Source: Streptomyces sp. XY006
Lineage (GTDB): Bacteria > Actinomycetota > Actinomycetes > Streptomycetales > Streptomycetaceae
Length of the DNA: 64,000 nt
Reading direction: 5' to 3'
Assembly: GCF_002237655.1 (NCBI RefSeq)
Contig: NZ_NOKT01000028.1
Location: 60,705-124,704 of the forward strand
Positions 15,803 to 25,164 of the stretch are shown here, piece after piece. Position 1 is the first letter of the stretch. Every line of letters begins with the position of its first letter. Below the pieces are notes generated by a model that was given only the letters and a program-made list of their open reading frames with translations, made no database searches and had not been told where the DNA came from. The position numbers and the translations under genes were made by a program.

Positions 15803-16504
15803 TCAGCGGGCCTTGGGCCCGCCCTTCGGCAGCCGCATGCCCTTGGGCATCGGTCCCTTCGGCAGCGGCATGTTGCTCATCAGGTCGCCGAGGGCGCGCA
15901 GCCGGTCGTTGGTGGCGGTGACCTGGGGGCCGGTCAGCACGCGCGGCAGCTTCAGCATGGTCGTGCGCAGCTTCTTCAGCTCGACCTGGCCCTCGCCCGT
16001 GCCCACGACCAGGTCGTGCACGGGGACGTCCGCGACGATGCGGTTCATCTTGCGCTTCTCGGCGGCCAGCAGGGTCTTCACCCGGTTCGGGTTGCCCTCG
16101 GCCACCAGCACGATGCCGGCCTTGCCGACCGCGCGGTGCACCACGTCCTGGTTGCGGTTCATCGCCACCGCGGGGGTCGTCGTCCACCCCCGGCCGATGT
16201 TGTCGAGCACCGCCGCCGCGGCGCCGGGCTGGCCTTCCATCTGCCCGAAGGCGGCCCGCTCGGCCCGGCGCCCGAACACGATCGCCGTCGCGAGGAAGGC
16301 GAGCAGGAGGCCCAGGATGCCGAGATAGATGGGGTGACCGATCAAGAAACCGATCGCGAGGAAGACACCGAAGGTGACGATTCCGACAGCCGCGAGTACA
16401 AGACCGATCTTCTTGTCGGCCCTGCGGGTCATCTTGTAGGTAAGGGCGATCTGCTTCAGTCGCCCGGTGTTCGCAGCGTCCGCTGCGGTTTCCTTCCTCG
16501 CCAT
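15803..16504 (-). CDS. DUF4191-family membrane protein
   Basis: A 233-residue actinobacterial membrane protein. A short basic N-terminus precedes two transmembrane helices (IGLVLAAVGIVTFGVFLAIG and YLGILGLLLAFLATAIVFG, about residues 33-82). A large cytoplasmic domain follows, with VAMNRNQDVVHRAVGKAGIV, NRVKTLLAAEKRKMNRI and a Gly/Pro/Lys tail rich in LPKGP. This layout matches the DUF4191 family, which has no assigned function; conservation near lipA in streptomycetes is my recollection. ATG 16504 is the start, and no convincing start lies upstream. Confidence 0.85.
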   Translation of the reverse strand: MARKETAADAANTGRLKQIALTYKMTRRADKKIGLVLAAVGIVTFGVFLAIGFLIGHPIYLGILGLLLAFLATAIVFGRRAERAAFGQMEGQPGAAAAVLDNIGRGWTTTPAVAMNRNQDVVHRAVGKAGIVLVAEGNPNRVKTLLAAEKRKMNRIVADVPVHDLVVGTGEGQVELKKLRTTMLKLPRVLTGPQVTATNDRLRALGDLMSNMPLPKGPMPKGMRLPKGGPKAR

Positions 16505-16580
16505 GCCACGAAGTCTACGTGGCCGCACAAGCGCGGACGACGGCAGTGTCCGCCGGGGCCCCGTGGGGGAGGGCCCGGAC

Positions 16581-16793
16581 TCAGGGACGGACGGAGACGG
16601 ACCGGGAAAGGGACTGCTCGAGGACGCGCTGCGCCTCGACCCGGTCCTTGGCGCGACGGCGGTCCTCCAGCACGGAGGTCCAGGCGTTGCGACGGGCGGT
16701 GCGCTGACCGCCGCTCATCAGCAGCGACTCCACGGCGCGCAGGGCGGTCGTGAAGGACGGGATCGCGGTGGCGCGAACAGGCGCGGCCTGCAT
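16581..16793 (-). CDS. Conserved small protein, 70 residues
   Basis: A short basic protein (MQAAPVRATAIPSFTTALRA, then a helical RRRAKDRVEAQRVLEQS region). The ATG at 16793 is preceded by a GAGGGGGGA ribosome site; an upstream start at 16844 would add an unconvincing 17 residues. Codon use is normal for the organism. I recall near-identical small proteins next to lipA in other streptomycetes, but no function. It lies between the DUF4191 gene and lipA, all on the minus strand. Confidence 0.7.
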   Translation of the reverse strand: MQAAPVRATAIPSFTTALRAVESLLMSGGQRTARRNAWTSVLEDRRRAKDRVEAQRVLEQSLSRSVSVRP

Positions 16794-16916
16794 GGGTGAG
16801 GTCCCCCCTCGGTCAGGGTGTACGTGCTGTGAGTCCAGCGTCACTGTTTGGTGTTACCAGGGCGTGACCGACCGGTCAAACACCCATGAAGCCCTGGCGG
16901 GGGGCGGTGAAACGCC

Positions 16917-16967
16917 GACGCGGCCCCGACGTGTGCCCTCATCTGCGAGGACGGTCGGGACCGCGTC
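16917..16967 (-). terminator. Structured element downstream of lipA
   Basis: 14-base arms gacgcggccccgac / gtcgggaccgcgtc with one mismatch, enclosing an inner cctc/gagg pairing. It starts about 90 bases past the lipA stop and probably terminates the lipB-lipA transcript. Confidence 0.65.
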
Positions 16968-17054
16968 ATATCGGTCGCTACCGGCGGGTAGTCTCTTGTG
17001 CGCGAATTCACACGCTTGTCCCCGGCCGGACGGGGAGGGGGTGGTGACGGTTCG

Positions 17055-18020
17055 TCAGACGGCCTGGGCCGCGATGCGCGCGTCCCGCTGCTCCATGGCC
17101 ATCCGGTACAGCCGCCCGGCGCGGTACGAGGAGCGCACCAGCGGGCCGGACATCACACCGGAGAAGCCGATCTGCTCGGCCTCCTGCTGCAGCTCCACGA
17201 ACTCCTGCGGCTTGACCCAGCGCTCCACCGGGTGGTGCCGCACGGAGGGGCGCAGGTACTGCGTGATGGTGACCAGCTCGCAGCCCGCGTCGTGCAGCTG
17301 CTTCAGCGCGTCGCTGACCTCCTCGCGGGTCTCGCCCATGCCGAGGATCAGGTTCGACTTCGTGACCAGGCCGTAGTCGCGCGCCTCGGTGATGACCTTC
17401 AGGGAGCGCTCGTAGCGGAAGCCGGGGCGGATGCGCTTGAAGATCCGGGGGACCGTCTCGACGTTGTGCGCGAAGACCTCGGGGCGGGAGGAGAAGACCT
17501 CTTCGAGCTGCTCGGGGATCGCGTTGAAGTCGGGGGCCAGCAGCTCGACCTTGGTGTGGCCGCCCTCGCGGCCCGCGGTCTGCTGGTGGATCTGGCGGAC
17601 CGTCTCCGCGTACAGCCAGGCGCCGCCGTCCTCCAGGTCGTCGCGGGCGACGCCGGTGATCGTGGCGTAGTTCAGGTCCATCGTGACCACGGACTCGCCG
17701 ACGCGGCGGGGCTCGTCACGGTCGAGCGCCTCGGGCTTGCCGGTGTCGATCTGGCAGAAGTCGCAGCGCCGGGTGCACTGGTCGCCGCCGATGAGGAAGG
17801 TCGCCTCGCGGTCCTCCCAGCACTCGTAGATGTTCGGGCAGCCGGCTTCCTGGCAGACCGTGTGCAGGCCCTCGCTCTTCACGAGGTTCTGCATCTTCGT
17901 GTACTCGGGGCCCATTTTCGCCCGGGTCTTGATCCACTCGGGCTTGCGCTCGATGGGGGTCTGGCTGTTGCGGACCTCCAGGCGCAGCATCTTGCGTCCG
18001 TCGGGTGCGACTGCGGACAC
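17055..18020 (-). CDS. lipA: Lipoyl synthase
   Basis: A radical-SAM enzyme that inserts two sulfurs into the octanoyl group on lipoyl domains. The 321 residues contain both cluster motifs: the auxiliary-cluster cysteines in CQEAGCPNIYECW and the radical-SAM CxxxCxxC as CTRRCDFC. The terminal RSSYRAGRL carries the serine that ligates the auxiliary cluster. GTG 18020 was chosen because an AGGGAG-like ribosome site precedes it and the following residues (SAVAPDGRKMLRLEVRNSQ) match actinobacterial LipA as I recall it. lipB lies 95 bases upstream. Its substrates, the E2 lipoyl domains, are encoded 14 kb away (sucB). Confidence 0.96.
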   Translation of the reverse strand: MSAVAPDGRKMLRLEVRNSQTPIERKPEWIKTRAKMGPEYTKMQNLVKSEGLHTVCQEAGCPNIYECWEDREATFLIGGDQCTRRCDFCQIDTGKPEALDRDEPRRVGESVVTMDLNYATITGVARDDLEDGGAWLYAETVRQIHQQTAGREGGHTKVELLAPDFNAIPEQLEEVFSSRPEVFAHNVETVPRIFKRIRPGFRYERSLKVITEARDYGLVTKSNLILGMGETREEVSDALKQLHDAGCELVTITQYLRPSVRHHPVERWVKPQEFVELQQEAEQIGFSGVMSGPLVRSSYRAGRLYRMAMEQRDARIAAQAV

Positions 18021-18115
18021 GACCGGCTCCCTAGCGTTTGATTCTTCGGCGTCCTCAAGGGTACGCCCGTCGATTTGAATGCCTGTGTGTGGTGTCAGCC
18101 CCTCCCCGGGCGCTT

Positions 18116-18916
18116 TTATGCCGCCGGCGTCCTCTCGATCTCGCGGGGCCGCAGCTCGGCGTTCTCCAGGACGTCCCGCAGGTGCCGCTCCACCACCGGC
18201 AGGACCTCCTCGATCGTGACGTCCCGGCCGAGCTCGCCGGCCAGCGAGGCCACGCCCGCGTCGCGGATGCCGCAGGGGATGATCCGGTCGAACCACTTGT
18301 TGTCGGGGTTCACGTTGAGCGCGAAGCCGTGCATGGTGACGCCCTTGGCGACCCGGATGCCGATGGCCGCGATCTTGCGGTCCTCCCGGCGCTGGCCCGC
18401 GTTGGACGGGGCGTACTCCGGGCCGTTCAGCCGGGGGTCGAAGTCCTCGTCCTGCAGGCGCGGGTCGAAGTCCAGCGACAGGCCGCCGAGCGCCGGGCGC
18501 TGCTCGACCGGGTCGCCCAGCACCCACACGCCGCTGCGGCCCTCGACCCGGGTGGTCTCCAGGCCGAACTCGGCGCAGGTGCGGATCAGGGCCTCTTCGA
18601 GGCGGCGGACGTGGGCCACGACGTCCACGGGCCGCGGGAGCTTCTGGATCGGGTAGCCGACAAGCTGGCCGGGGCCGTGCCAGGTGATCTTGCCGCCGCG
18701 GTCCACGTCGACGACCGGCGTGCCGTCGAGGGGCCGCTCGTTGTCCGCCGTGCGCCGGCCTGCCGTGTAGACCGGGGGGTGCTCCAGGAGCAGTACGGTG
18801 TCGGGGATCTCGTCGGCGAAGCGCGCCGCGTGCACCCGGCGCTGCTCGTCCCACGCCTCCTGGTACTCGACGGCCTCGTCACCGAACCCCATACGGACGA
18901 ACCGCAACTCACTCAC
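18116..18916 (-). CDS. lipB: Octanoyltransferase
   Basis: Transfers octanoate from acyl carrier protein to lipoyl domains, the first step of lipoate synthesis. The 266-residue protein has the family's key stretches: the RRTADN segment after VYTAGR, GGKITWHGPGQLVGYPI, the Cys-containing NPDNKWFDRIIPCGI (acyl-thioester cysteine) and the lysine in RKIAAIGIRVAKGVTMHGFAL. GTG 18916 starts directly before SELRFVRMGFG; a further upstream start would add about 30 non-conserved residues. It is followed by lipA and is divergent from a large regulator gene. Confidence 0.95.
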   Translation of the reverse strand: MSELRFVRMGFGDEAVEYQEAWDEQRRVHAARFADEIPDTVLLLEHPPVYTAGRRTADNERPLDGTPVVDVDRGGKITWHGPGQLVGYPIQKLPRPVDVVAHVRRLEEALIRTCAEFGLETTRVEGRSGVWVLGDPVEQRPALGGLSLDFDPRLQDEDFDPRLNGPEYAPSNAGQRREDRKIAAIGIRVAKGVTMHGFALNVNPDNKWFDRIIPCGIRDAGVASLAGELGRDVTIEEVLPVVERHLRDVLENAELRPREIERTPAA

Positions 18917-19154
18917 GGCAAGCGCCTCCCTCGAACGGGTGTGTAAGGCACGTATCGCGCCCAAGCCACTGTACGTCCGGCCCGTGCGCGTCAGTCCCGG
19001 GGTCAATCCTCACACGATCGGATGAATGTCCGGGAAAATGTGTGATGGGGTGCTTACTCTCCGCTACATTCGCGCCGTCCAGCAAGGCATAAGGCCTGCT
19101 CACAGGCAATCCGCGCACATCACGAAGGCCGGAAGGCAGGAGACCGCACCGCAG

Positions 19155-20633
19155 ATGACGGAACGACCCGCGCAGCGCACCCCCAACCGACAGCTCGCCG
19201 CGCTCATCGCAGAAGCGGGGTTCTCCAACGCGGGACTCGCCCGTCGCGTGGACCAGCTCGGTCTCGAACACGGGCTCGACCTCAGATACGACAAGACATC
19301 CGTCACCCGGTGGCTGCGCGGCCAGCAGCCCCGCGGCACCACACCGGCGCTGATCGCCGAGGTCTTCACCCGGCGCCTCGGCCGCCGCCTGACCGCCCAG
19401 GACCTCGGCCTGGACGCCTGCGCCCCGGTCTACGCGGGCCTGGAGTTCGCCGCGACCCCCGAGGAGGCCGTCGACATCGTCAGCGGGCTGTGGCGCAAGG
19501 ACTCCGGCAGCCACGCCGAGCTGCGCAAGATCGCCTTCACTCCCGCCGGGCTCGTCGTGCCCAGCCGCGACTGGCTGATCGGGCGGGCCGACGAGAAGGT
19601 CGCCCGGGGCGAGCAGCCCGCCGCCCGCATCCCGGCCCAGGGCCGCCCCGCCGCCCGCTTCCCGGTCACGGCCGAACAGGGTGTGCCGGTCCTGCCCCGC
19701 CAGCGCGGCGGGGCCGAGCGCGGACCCGGCCAGAAGGTCACCGCCGGGGACATCGCCGCCCTGCGCTCGGTCGGCGACCTGTTCCGCACGCTCGACGACG
19801 CCTACGGCGGCGGCCACGCCCGCCAGGCCCTCGTGCGCTACCTGGAGCACGAGTGCGAGCCCATGCTGCGCGGCACCTACGGCGAGCAGACCGGCCGCCG
19901 CCTCTTCGCGGCCGCCGCCGACCTGACCCGGCTGGCCGGCTGGACGTCGTACGACATCGCCGCGCACGGGCTCGCCCAGCGCTACTTCGTGCAGGCACTG
20001 CGGCTGTCCCAGGCGGCGGGCGACCGGGCCTTCGGGGCGTACGTGCTGGTCACGATGAGCCGCCAGGCCGTCTACCTCGGGCACGGGCGGGAGGCCGTCC
20101 AGCTGGCCCGGGTGGCCCAGCAGGGTGTCGGCACCTCCGGCCCGCCCGTCGTCCAGGCCCTGCTGCACGCCTCCGAGGCGCGCGGGCACGGCGTGCTCGG
20201 CGAGGTCCGGGCCTGCACGGCGGCCCTGGTCCGCGCCGAGCGCGCCCTGGAGACGGCCCGGCCCGGGGACGAGGTGCCGCACTGGGCGAGGTTCTTCGAC
20301 GAGGCCCAGCTCGCCGACGAGTTCGGCCACTGCCACCGCGATCTGCAGCAGTTCCGCGCCGCCGCCCAGCACGCCGAGCGCTCACTGCAGCTGAGGGCCC
20401 CGTCCTACGCCCGCAGCCGCCTGTTCTGCCGGGTCGTCCTCGCCACCGCCCGCCTGGGCCTGGGCGAACTCGACCAGGCCTGCCAGCTGGCGGCGGAGGC
20501 GGCGGGCCAGGCGGCCGAGATGCGCTCGGTGCGGGCGGTGGAGTACGTGCGGGACTTCGAGCGCAGGCTGGAGCCGTACAAGGACGCGGCGCCGGTGCGC
20601 AGCTACCGCGACAAGGTGGCGGCCCTGGGGTAG
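19155..20633 (+). CDS. Large HTH regulator of the NsdA-like type
   Basis: A 492-residue protein. The N-terminus (NRQLAALIAEAGFSNAGLAR, then TSVTRWLRGQQPRGTTP) is a helix-turn-helix. Residues about 200-480 form helical repeats of TPR type (AHGLAQRYFVQALRLSQAAG, VQLARVAQQGV, AAQHAERSLQ). This architecture matches NsdA, a streptomycete negative regulator of differentiation and antibiotic production, and its several paralogues. Orthology to NsdA itself is not implied. ATG 19155 fits the family start. It is divergent from lipB, with a 238-base intergenic region in which I see no clear operator. Confidence 0.8.
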   Translation: MTERPAQRTPNRQLAALIAEAGFSNAGLARRVDQLGLEHGLDLRYDKTSVTRWLRGQQPRGTTPALIAEVFTRRLGRRLTAQDLGLDACAPVYAGLEFAATPEEAVDIVSGLWRKDSGSHAELRKIAFTPAGLVVPSRDWLIGRADEKVARGEQPAARIPAQGRPAARFPVTAEQGVPVLPRQRGGAERGPGQKVTAGDIAALRSVGDLFRTLDDAYGGGHARQALVRYLEHECEPMLRGTYGEQTGRRLFAAAADLTRLAGWTSYDIAAHGLAQRYFVQALRLSQAAGDRAFGAYVLVTMSRQAVYLGHGREAVQLARVAQQGVGTSGPPVVQALLHASEARGHGVLGEVRACTAALVRAERALETARPGDEVPHWARFFDEAQLADEFGHCHRDLQQFRAAAQHAERSLQLRAPSYARSRLFCRVVLATARLGLGELDQACQLAAEAAGQAAEMRSVRAVEYVRDFERRLEPYKDAAPVRSYRDKVAALG

Positions 20634-20640
20634 CCGGCTC

Positions 20641-20697
20641 GGGGGCGCGGGGCCGTGTCGATGTGCGGCCGCGCCGCGTGGGCGCGGCCGGCCCCCG
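20641..20697. terminator. Bidirectional hairpin, part of a dispersed repeat
   Basis: Perfect arms cggccgcgcc / ggcgcggccg with a gcgtg loop, wrapped by an outer gggggc / gccccc pairing. It lies between convergent genes ending at 20633 and 20721. The sequence is related to the element at 35272-35316. Confidence 0.75.
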
Positions 20698-20720
20698 CGC
20701 ACCCGCACCCGGGGAAGCGC

Positions 20721-22136
20721 CTACGCGGCCCTCGGCACGGTCGGCAGCGGATCGGCGGCATGCATCGACCGCCCCGCCCCCAGATCCGCCAGGATCGCCG
20801 CGGAAGCCCGGTGCCCGCTGTGCAGAGCCCCCTGCACCGTGCTGGTGTCCCGGTGGTCCCCGCACACGTACAGCCCCGCGAGCAACCGCACCGGCCGCCG
20901 CAGATCGTGCGGCGGCCGCATCGCGGGCACGGCCTGCGGGGTGTGGTGCACGGCCAGCGTCTCCCACCGCGCGGTCGACACCCCGTACAGCCGGGCCAGA
21001 TGCATCCGCACGGCCGTGTCGACGTCCCCCGGCGGCCGTCCCAGCACGGTCGACGACACCAGCGTCCGTCCTGCCGGGGCCCGGGTCGGGTCGACCCGGC
21101 TGACCACCGCCGTGTGCGCGACCGGTCCGCCCAGGTCCGCGTCGAGCAGCAGCGACGCCCCCGTCCCCGGCGGCTCGTCGGTCGTGTGGTGCACCACCGT
21201 CACCGGGTGGAAATCCGGCACCCGCAGCCCGGGCAGGAGCTCGGCCGCGGCCCGGGCGTCCGTGGCCACCAGCACCGCCCGGCACCGGATCTCGCCGTGC
21301 TCCGCGGTGGTCACCGAGGTCGTCGACACGGACGTGACCCGTACGCCCGTGCGGACCGTGCCCGCCGGGAGCATCTGTGCCAGCCGCTCCGGCAGGGCCT
21401 CGGCACCGCCCTCCGGCACACACAGCCGGCCGCTCGCGAAGGCGCGCAGCGCCAGATCCGCGCACCGGCTGGACGTCGTCAGGTCCGGGTCGCACAACAG
21501 GGCGGCGAGCAGCGGGCGCAGGAAGCCGTCGATCGTACGGGCGGGCAGTCCGCGGGCCGCCAGGGCCTCACCGGCGGGCAACTCCGGCCGGGCCAGCAGC
21601 CGTTCGGCCGGGGTGCCCGCCAGCCGGGTCAGCGCGGCGCCCAGCCGCGCCTGGTCCACGGGCGTGCCGAGCGGGGCGCCGGACCGGCTCCGCGGCACGG
21701 AGACCTGCCGGCCGGGCACGGCCGCCGGCCTCCTGGGCGCCCTGGGGAGCCGGGGCGCGGACGGCGACCGGGGCGCGCTCGCCAGCGCGCGCACCGCGTG
21801 CAGTGCGCCCCGTGCGCCCCCTGCGCCGGGCTGGACGCCCGCGCGGTGGTGGCGGCCGTCGCCGTGCAGCAGGACACCGGGCGCGAAGGGCCGCAGGGCC
21901 AGCCCGCCGAGACCGGGTGTCAGTCGTAGTTCCGGATACGCCGTGGACAGCAACTGGCCGACCCGGTCGAGCCGGAAGCCGTCGATCTTCTCCGTCGCCA
22001 TGCGGCCGCCGACACCGTGGGCGGCCTCCAGGACCATGGTCGTCACTCCTGCGCTGGTCAGCCGGTGCGCGGCCGAGAGTCCGGCGACCCCGGCCCCCAC
22101 GACGACCACGTCCGCCTGGTACGCGGGCTCAAGCAC
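20721..22136 (-). CDS. FAD-dependent oxidoreductase, amine-oxidase/phytoene-desaturase-like
   Basis: A 471-residue flavoprotein. The N-terminal ADVVVVGAGVAGLSAAHRL is an ADP-binding Rossmann motif, followed by VLEAAHGVGGRMATEKIDGF, the GG-R-M signature of amine oxidase-type flavoenzymes. The C-terminus contains GLYVCGDHRDTSTVQGALHSG, the second FAD contact. A Gly/Ala/Pro-rich stretch of about 60 residues in the middle (LASAPRSPSAPRLPRAPRRP) is unusual and probably a loop insertion. The substrate is unknown. GTG 22136 has GAGGAGG eight bases upstream. The gene faces the HTH regulator tail to tail. Confidence 0.85.
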   Translation of the reverse strand: MLEPAYQADVVVVGAGVAGLSAAHRLTSAGVTTMVLEAAHGVGGRMATEKIDGFRLDRVGQLLSTAYPELRLTPGLGGLALRPFAPGVLLHGDGRHHRAGVQPGAGGARGALHAVRALASAPRSPSAPRLPRAPRRPAAVPGRQVSVPRSRSGAPLGTPVDQARLGAALTRLAGTPAERLLARPELPAGEALAARGLPARTIDGFLRPLLAALLCDPDLTTSSRCADLALRAFASGRLCVPEGGAEALPERLAQMLPAGTVRTGVRVTSVSTTSVTTAEHGEIRCRAVLVATDARAAAELLPGLRVPDFHPVTVVHHTTDEPPGTGASLLLDADLGGPVAHTAVVSRVDPTRAPAGRTLVSSTVLGRPPGDVDTAVRMHLARLYGVSTARWETLAVHHTPQAVPAMRPPHDLRRPVRLLAGLYVCGDHRDTSTVQGALHSGHRASAAILADLGAGRSMHAADPLPTVPRAA

Positions 22137-22316
22137 GTGCCCCTCCTCGAGGTTGCGCGGGCGCTGGAGACGTCATGCCCTCAACAGGCCGCAGGGATAC
22201 GCGAGTTCTGGTCGAGGGTAGGGCCGTGATCGGTCAGGGGGAGTCGCGCATCGACAGGGCACGGTCGCACAGCGGTCGCATACGGAGGCCGGGTGGGCGT
22301 GAAGTGGTCGCAGGGG

Positions 22317-23213
22317 TCACAGAGCCGCCCGGATCGCCCCCTCGATGTCCGGGAACGCGAACCGGAAACCCGACTCCAGCAGCCGCGTCGGCAGGACCCG
22401 GGCGCTGCCCAGGACGTCCCCGGCCATCTCGCCGAGCACCGACCGCAGCACGGGCGCGGGCACGGCGAACAGCGTCGGCCGGCGCAGCACCCGCCCCATC
22501 GCCGCCGTGATCTCACCGTTCGTCAGCGGGTTCGGCGCGGTGAGGTTGAACGGCCCCGACAGCCCGTCGGTGTCGATCAGATGCCGGATCGCGGCGACCT
22601 CGTCGTGCAGCGCGACGAACGACCAGTACTGCCGCCCGTCGCCCATCCGCCCGCCGAGGCCCGCCTGGAAGAGCGGGAACAGCCGCCCCCACGCCCCGCC
22701 GTGGCGGGAGACGACCAGGCCGGTCCGGGTGAACACCGTGCGGACCCCGGCCTGACGGGCGGGCTCCGCCGCCGCCTCCCACTCCACGCAGAGCTCGGGC
22801 AGGAAGCCCGTCCCGGGAGGCGCGTCCTCGTCCACCGCCCGGTCCCCGGTCTCGCCGTAGTAGCCGATGGCACTGCCGTTGACGAGGACCCGTGGCCGGT
22901 CCGCGTCGTCCAGTGAGGCGACCGCCCGGGCGAGCGCCGCCGTGCCGTTCACCCGGCTGTCGCGGATGCGCTGCTTGTAGGCGTCGGTCCAGCGGCGGTT
23001 GCCCACCCCGGCCCCCGCCAGATTCACCACCGCGTGGCAGCCGGCGAGCCCGGCCGCGTCCGCGCGCCCGCCCTCCGGGTCCCACCGGACCTCGTCCTCC
23101 GTGCGGGGCGTACGGCGCACCAGGCGCACCACTTCGTGCCCGTCCGCGGTCAGGGACCGCACCAGGGCGCTGCCGATGAGACCGGAAGCGCCGGTCACCG
23201 CGATGCGTCGCAT
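22317..23213 (-). CDS. SDR39U1/YfcH-like NAD(P)-dependent epimerase family protein (TIGR01777)
   Basis: A 298-residue atypical SDR. MRRIAVTGASGLIGSALVR is the dinucleotide-binding loop. VNLAGAGVGNRRWTDAYKQ and INGSAIGYYG-like VNGSAIGYYGETGD are the diagnostic motifs of the YfcH/SDR39U1 family, as is the C-terminal PAPVLRSVLGEMAGDVLGS. Members bind NADP but their physiological substrate is unclear. The start at 23213 begins exactly at the Rossmann strand. The gene is divergent from an acetyltransferase 70 bases away. Confidence 0.9.
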   Translation of the reverse strand: MRRIAVTGASGLIGSALVRSLTADGHEVVRLVRRTPRTEDEVRWDPEGGRADAAGLAGCHAVVNLAGAGVGNRRWTDAYKQRIRDSRVNGTAALARAVASLDDADRPRVLVNGSAIGYYGETGDRAVDEDAPPGTGFLPELCVEWEAAAEPARQAGVRTVFTRTGLVVSRHGGAWGRLFPLFQAGLGGRMGDGRQYWSFVALHDEVAAIRHLIDTDGLSGPFNLTAPNPLTNGEITAAMGRVLRRPTLFAVPAPVLRSVLGEMAGDVLGSARVLPTRLLESGFRFAFPDIEGAIRAAL

Positions 23214-23283
23214 GGCTCAATCTTGCCCGCCCACGGGGAAAAACCCCCGTCGGCGGAGCATGCGCCCGACGTAACGTGCCCCC

Positions 23284-23772
23284 ATGCCGACTGCGCACAT
23301 ACGCCCCGCACGCCCCGAGGACGACGACGCCCTGGGGCGGCTCGACCGAGCCACCTGGTCTCCGCTGCACGCCGTCCAGCCCCGCCCCGAGCCGCCGTAC
23401 GGGCCGTTCTTCAGCGAGCGGGGCCCGGCGGCGGAGTGCCTCGTCGCCGAACTCGGCGGAACCCTCGCCGGCTATCTGCGGCTGGGCACGGCGACGCCGC
23501 TCGCCTGCAACGCCCACGTCCGGATGATCCGCGGGCTGGCCGTCGCCGAGGAGGCACGGGGGCAGGGCGTCGCCCGGGCCCTGCTGCGGGCGGCGGGCCA
23601 GGAGGCCCGGCGGCAGGGGGCGCGGCGCCTCACCCTGCGCGTCCTGGCACACAACGCTCCGGCCCGCGCGCTCTACGCGTCCGAGGGGTTCGCCGTGGAG
23701 GGAGTCCTGCCCGAGGAGTTCTTCCTCGACGGCGCGTACGTCGACGACGTGTTCATGGGCCGCTTCCTCTGA
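23284..23772 (+). CDS. GNAT-family N-acetyltransferase
   Basis: A 162-residue acetyl-CoA-dependent transferase. IRPARPEDDDALGRL is the usual N-terminal strand and helix. IRGLAVAEEARGQGVARALL contains the acetyl-CoA pyrophosphate loop (RGQGVA), and LRVLAHNAPARALYASEGFAV is motif B with the conserved Asn and Tyr. The target amine is unknown. It ends 16 bases before the convergent protease gene, with no room for a separate terminator. Confidence 0.9.
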   Translation: MPTAHIRPARPEDDDALGRLDRATWSPLHAVQPRPEPPYGPFFSERGPAAECLVAELGGTLAGYLRLGTATPLACNAHVRMIRGLAVAEEARGQGVARALLRAAGQEARRQGARRLTLRVLAHNAPARALYASEGFAVEGVLPEEFFLDGAYVDDVFMGRFL

Positions 23773-23788
23773 GCCCGGCGACCGTGCC

Positions 23789-24973
23789 CTAGGACTGTGC
23801 CGGCTCGCCCGTGTCCACCGGCGCCGTCGCGCCGGCCGCGCGCTCGGCGGCGGAGGCCACCTCGTCCGCCGTCAGCACGTAGCCCGTCTCGGCGTCGGAG
23901 GTGGAGCGGGCGAAGACCACGCCGAACACCCGGCCGTCCGTGGTCAGCAGGGGGCCGCCGGAGTTGCCGGGGCGGACCGTGGAGCGGATCGAGTAGATCT
24001 CGCGCACGGCCGTCCCGTCGTTGTAGATGTTCTGGCCCGTCGCCCGCACCCGGTTCGCGACCGTCGCCGCCTGGAGGTTCAGGTCGCCGTCCTCCGGATA
24101 GCCCGCCACCACCGCCGAATCGCCGCGCTCGGCGTCGTCGTCGAACCGGAGCACCGGCGCCTTCAGGCCCGGCACGTACAGCACGGCCACGTCCTTCTGC
24201 GGGTCGAAGAGCACCACCCGCGCCTCGTACGTCCGCCCGACCCCGCCGATCTGCACGGTCGGCTCGTCGATGCCGGCCACCACGTGCGCGTTGGTCATCA
24301 CGTGCTCGCGCGCGTACACGAAGCCGCTGCCCTCGCGGCCCTGGGTGCCCGCGACGCCCTCGACCTTCACCGTGCTCCGCTTGGCGGCCTCGGTGGCGGC
24401 CGCCGTGACACTGTCGCCGGTGGGCTTGGCGACCTCGGCCGTCGACTCGTTCTCGAACGGGTTGAAGACCTGCGGGAAACCCGCCTGGGTCAGTGCCGAG
24501 GTGGCTTCCGAGAACCAGGCCGGAGTGGTGTCCGGCATCGTCCGCTGCACCGCGCCGAGCAGCCGGGAGTCCCGGATCGCCGAGGTGACCAGCGGTGACG
24601 AGGAGGCGCCCAGGACGCTCGCGGCCACCCACGCCACGATCAGCACGGCGACCGCGTTGGCCACGGCCCCGCCGATCCCGTCCGCCACCCTCAGCGGCCC
24701 CCGGTCCAGCTCCCGCCGCAGCCGCAGCGCCAGGCGCCCCGCCAGCTCGTGACCCACCACCGCCGGCAGCAGCACCGTGAACACCGCCGTCACCGTCGCC
24801 CGCGTCGTCCCCGGCTCCACCGAGTCCATGACCCACGGCAGGATCCACACGCCGACGGCCGCGCCGCCCACGAAGCCCGCCAGCGACACACAGCCGGCCA
24901 CCAGCCCGCGCCGGTACCCGGACGCCGCGTAGGCCAGGACGACCAGCAACAGCAGGATGTCGAGCAGGTCCAC
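23789..24973 (-). CDS. MarP-like membrane serine protease (CvpA domain plus trypsin-like domain)
   Basis: A 394-residue membrane protease. The first 125 residues form four hydrophobic helices of the CvpA/colicin V production type. An extracytoplasmic linker precedes a chymotrypsin-fold domain with catalytic H230 (TNAHVV), D261 (DPQKDVAVL) and S338 (RPGNSGGPL). This two-part layout is that of mycobacterial MarP, which cleaves the peptidoglycan hydrolase RipA and supports acid resistance. The protein is likely to act on cell-wall proteins; the substrate here is not shown. It is divergent from a peptidoglycan amidase gene, a suggestive context. Confidence 0.9.
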   Translation of the reverse strand: MDLLDILLLLVVLAYAASGYRRGLVAGCVSLAGFVGGAAVGVWILPWVMDSVEPGTTRATVTAVFTVLLPAVVGHELAGRLALRLRRELDRGPLRVADGIGGAVANAVAVLIVAWVAASVLGASSSPLVTSAIRDSRLLGAVQRTMPDTTPAWFSEATSALTQAGFPQVFNPFENESTAEVAKPTGDSVTAAATEAAKRSTVKVEGVAGTQGREGSGFVYAREHVMTNAHVVAGIDEPTVQIGGVGRTYEARVVLFDPQKDVAVLYVPGLKAPVLRFDDDAERGDSAVVAGYPEDGDLNLQAATVANRVRATGQNIYNDGTAVREIYSIRSTVRPGNSGGPLLTTDGRVFGVVFARSTSDAETGYVLTADEVASAAERAAGATAPVDTGEPAQS

Positions 24974-25164
24974 GCAACGCCGCCTTTCTCTCGGAACCCT
25001 CTAGTACGTGGGGGAAGGGCCCGGTGATCAGTCACCCGCGCACGGATGACCGGAACCGGTCACGCGCGCGTGCACCCGGAGAAACGTCGCGGACCGTGAC
25101 GATGGTTCCACCGGGTGGCACATCACACATCGCGGACGGACCGGATCGGGCCGACAGTGGGACC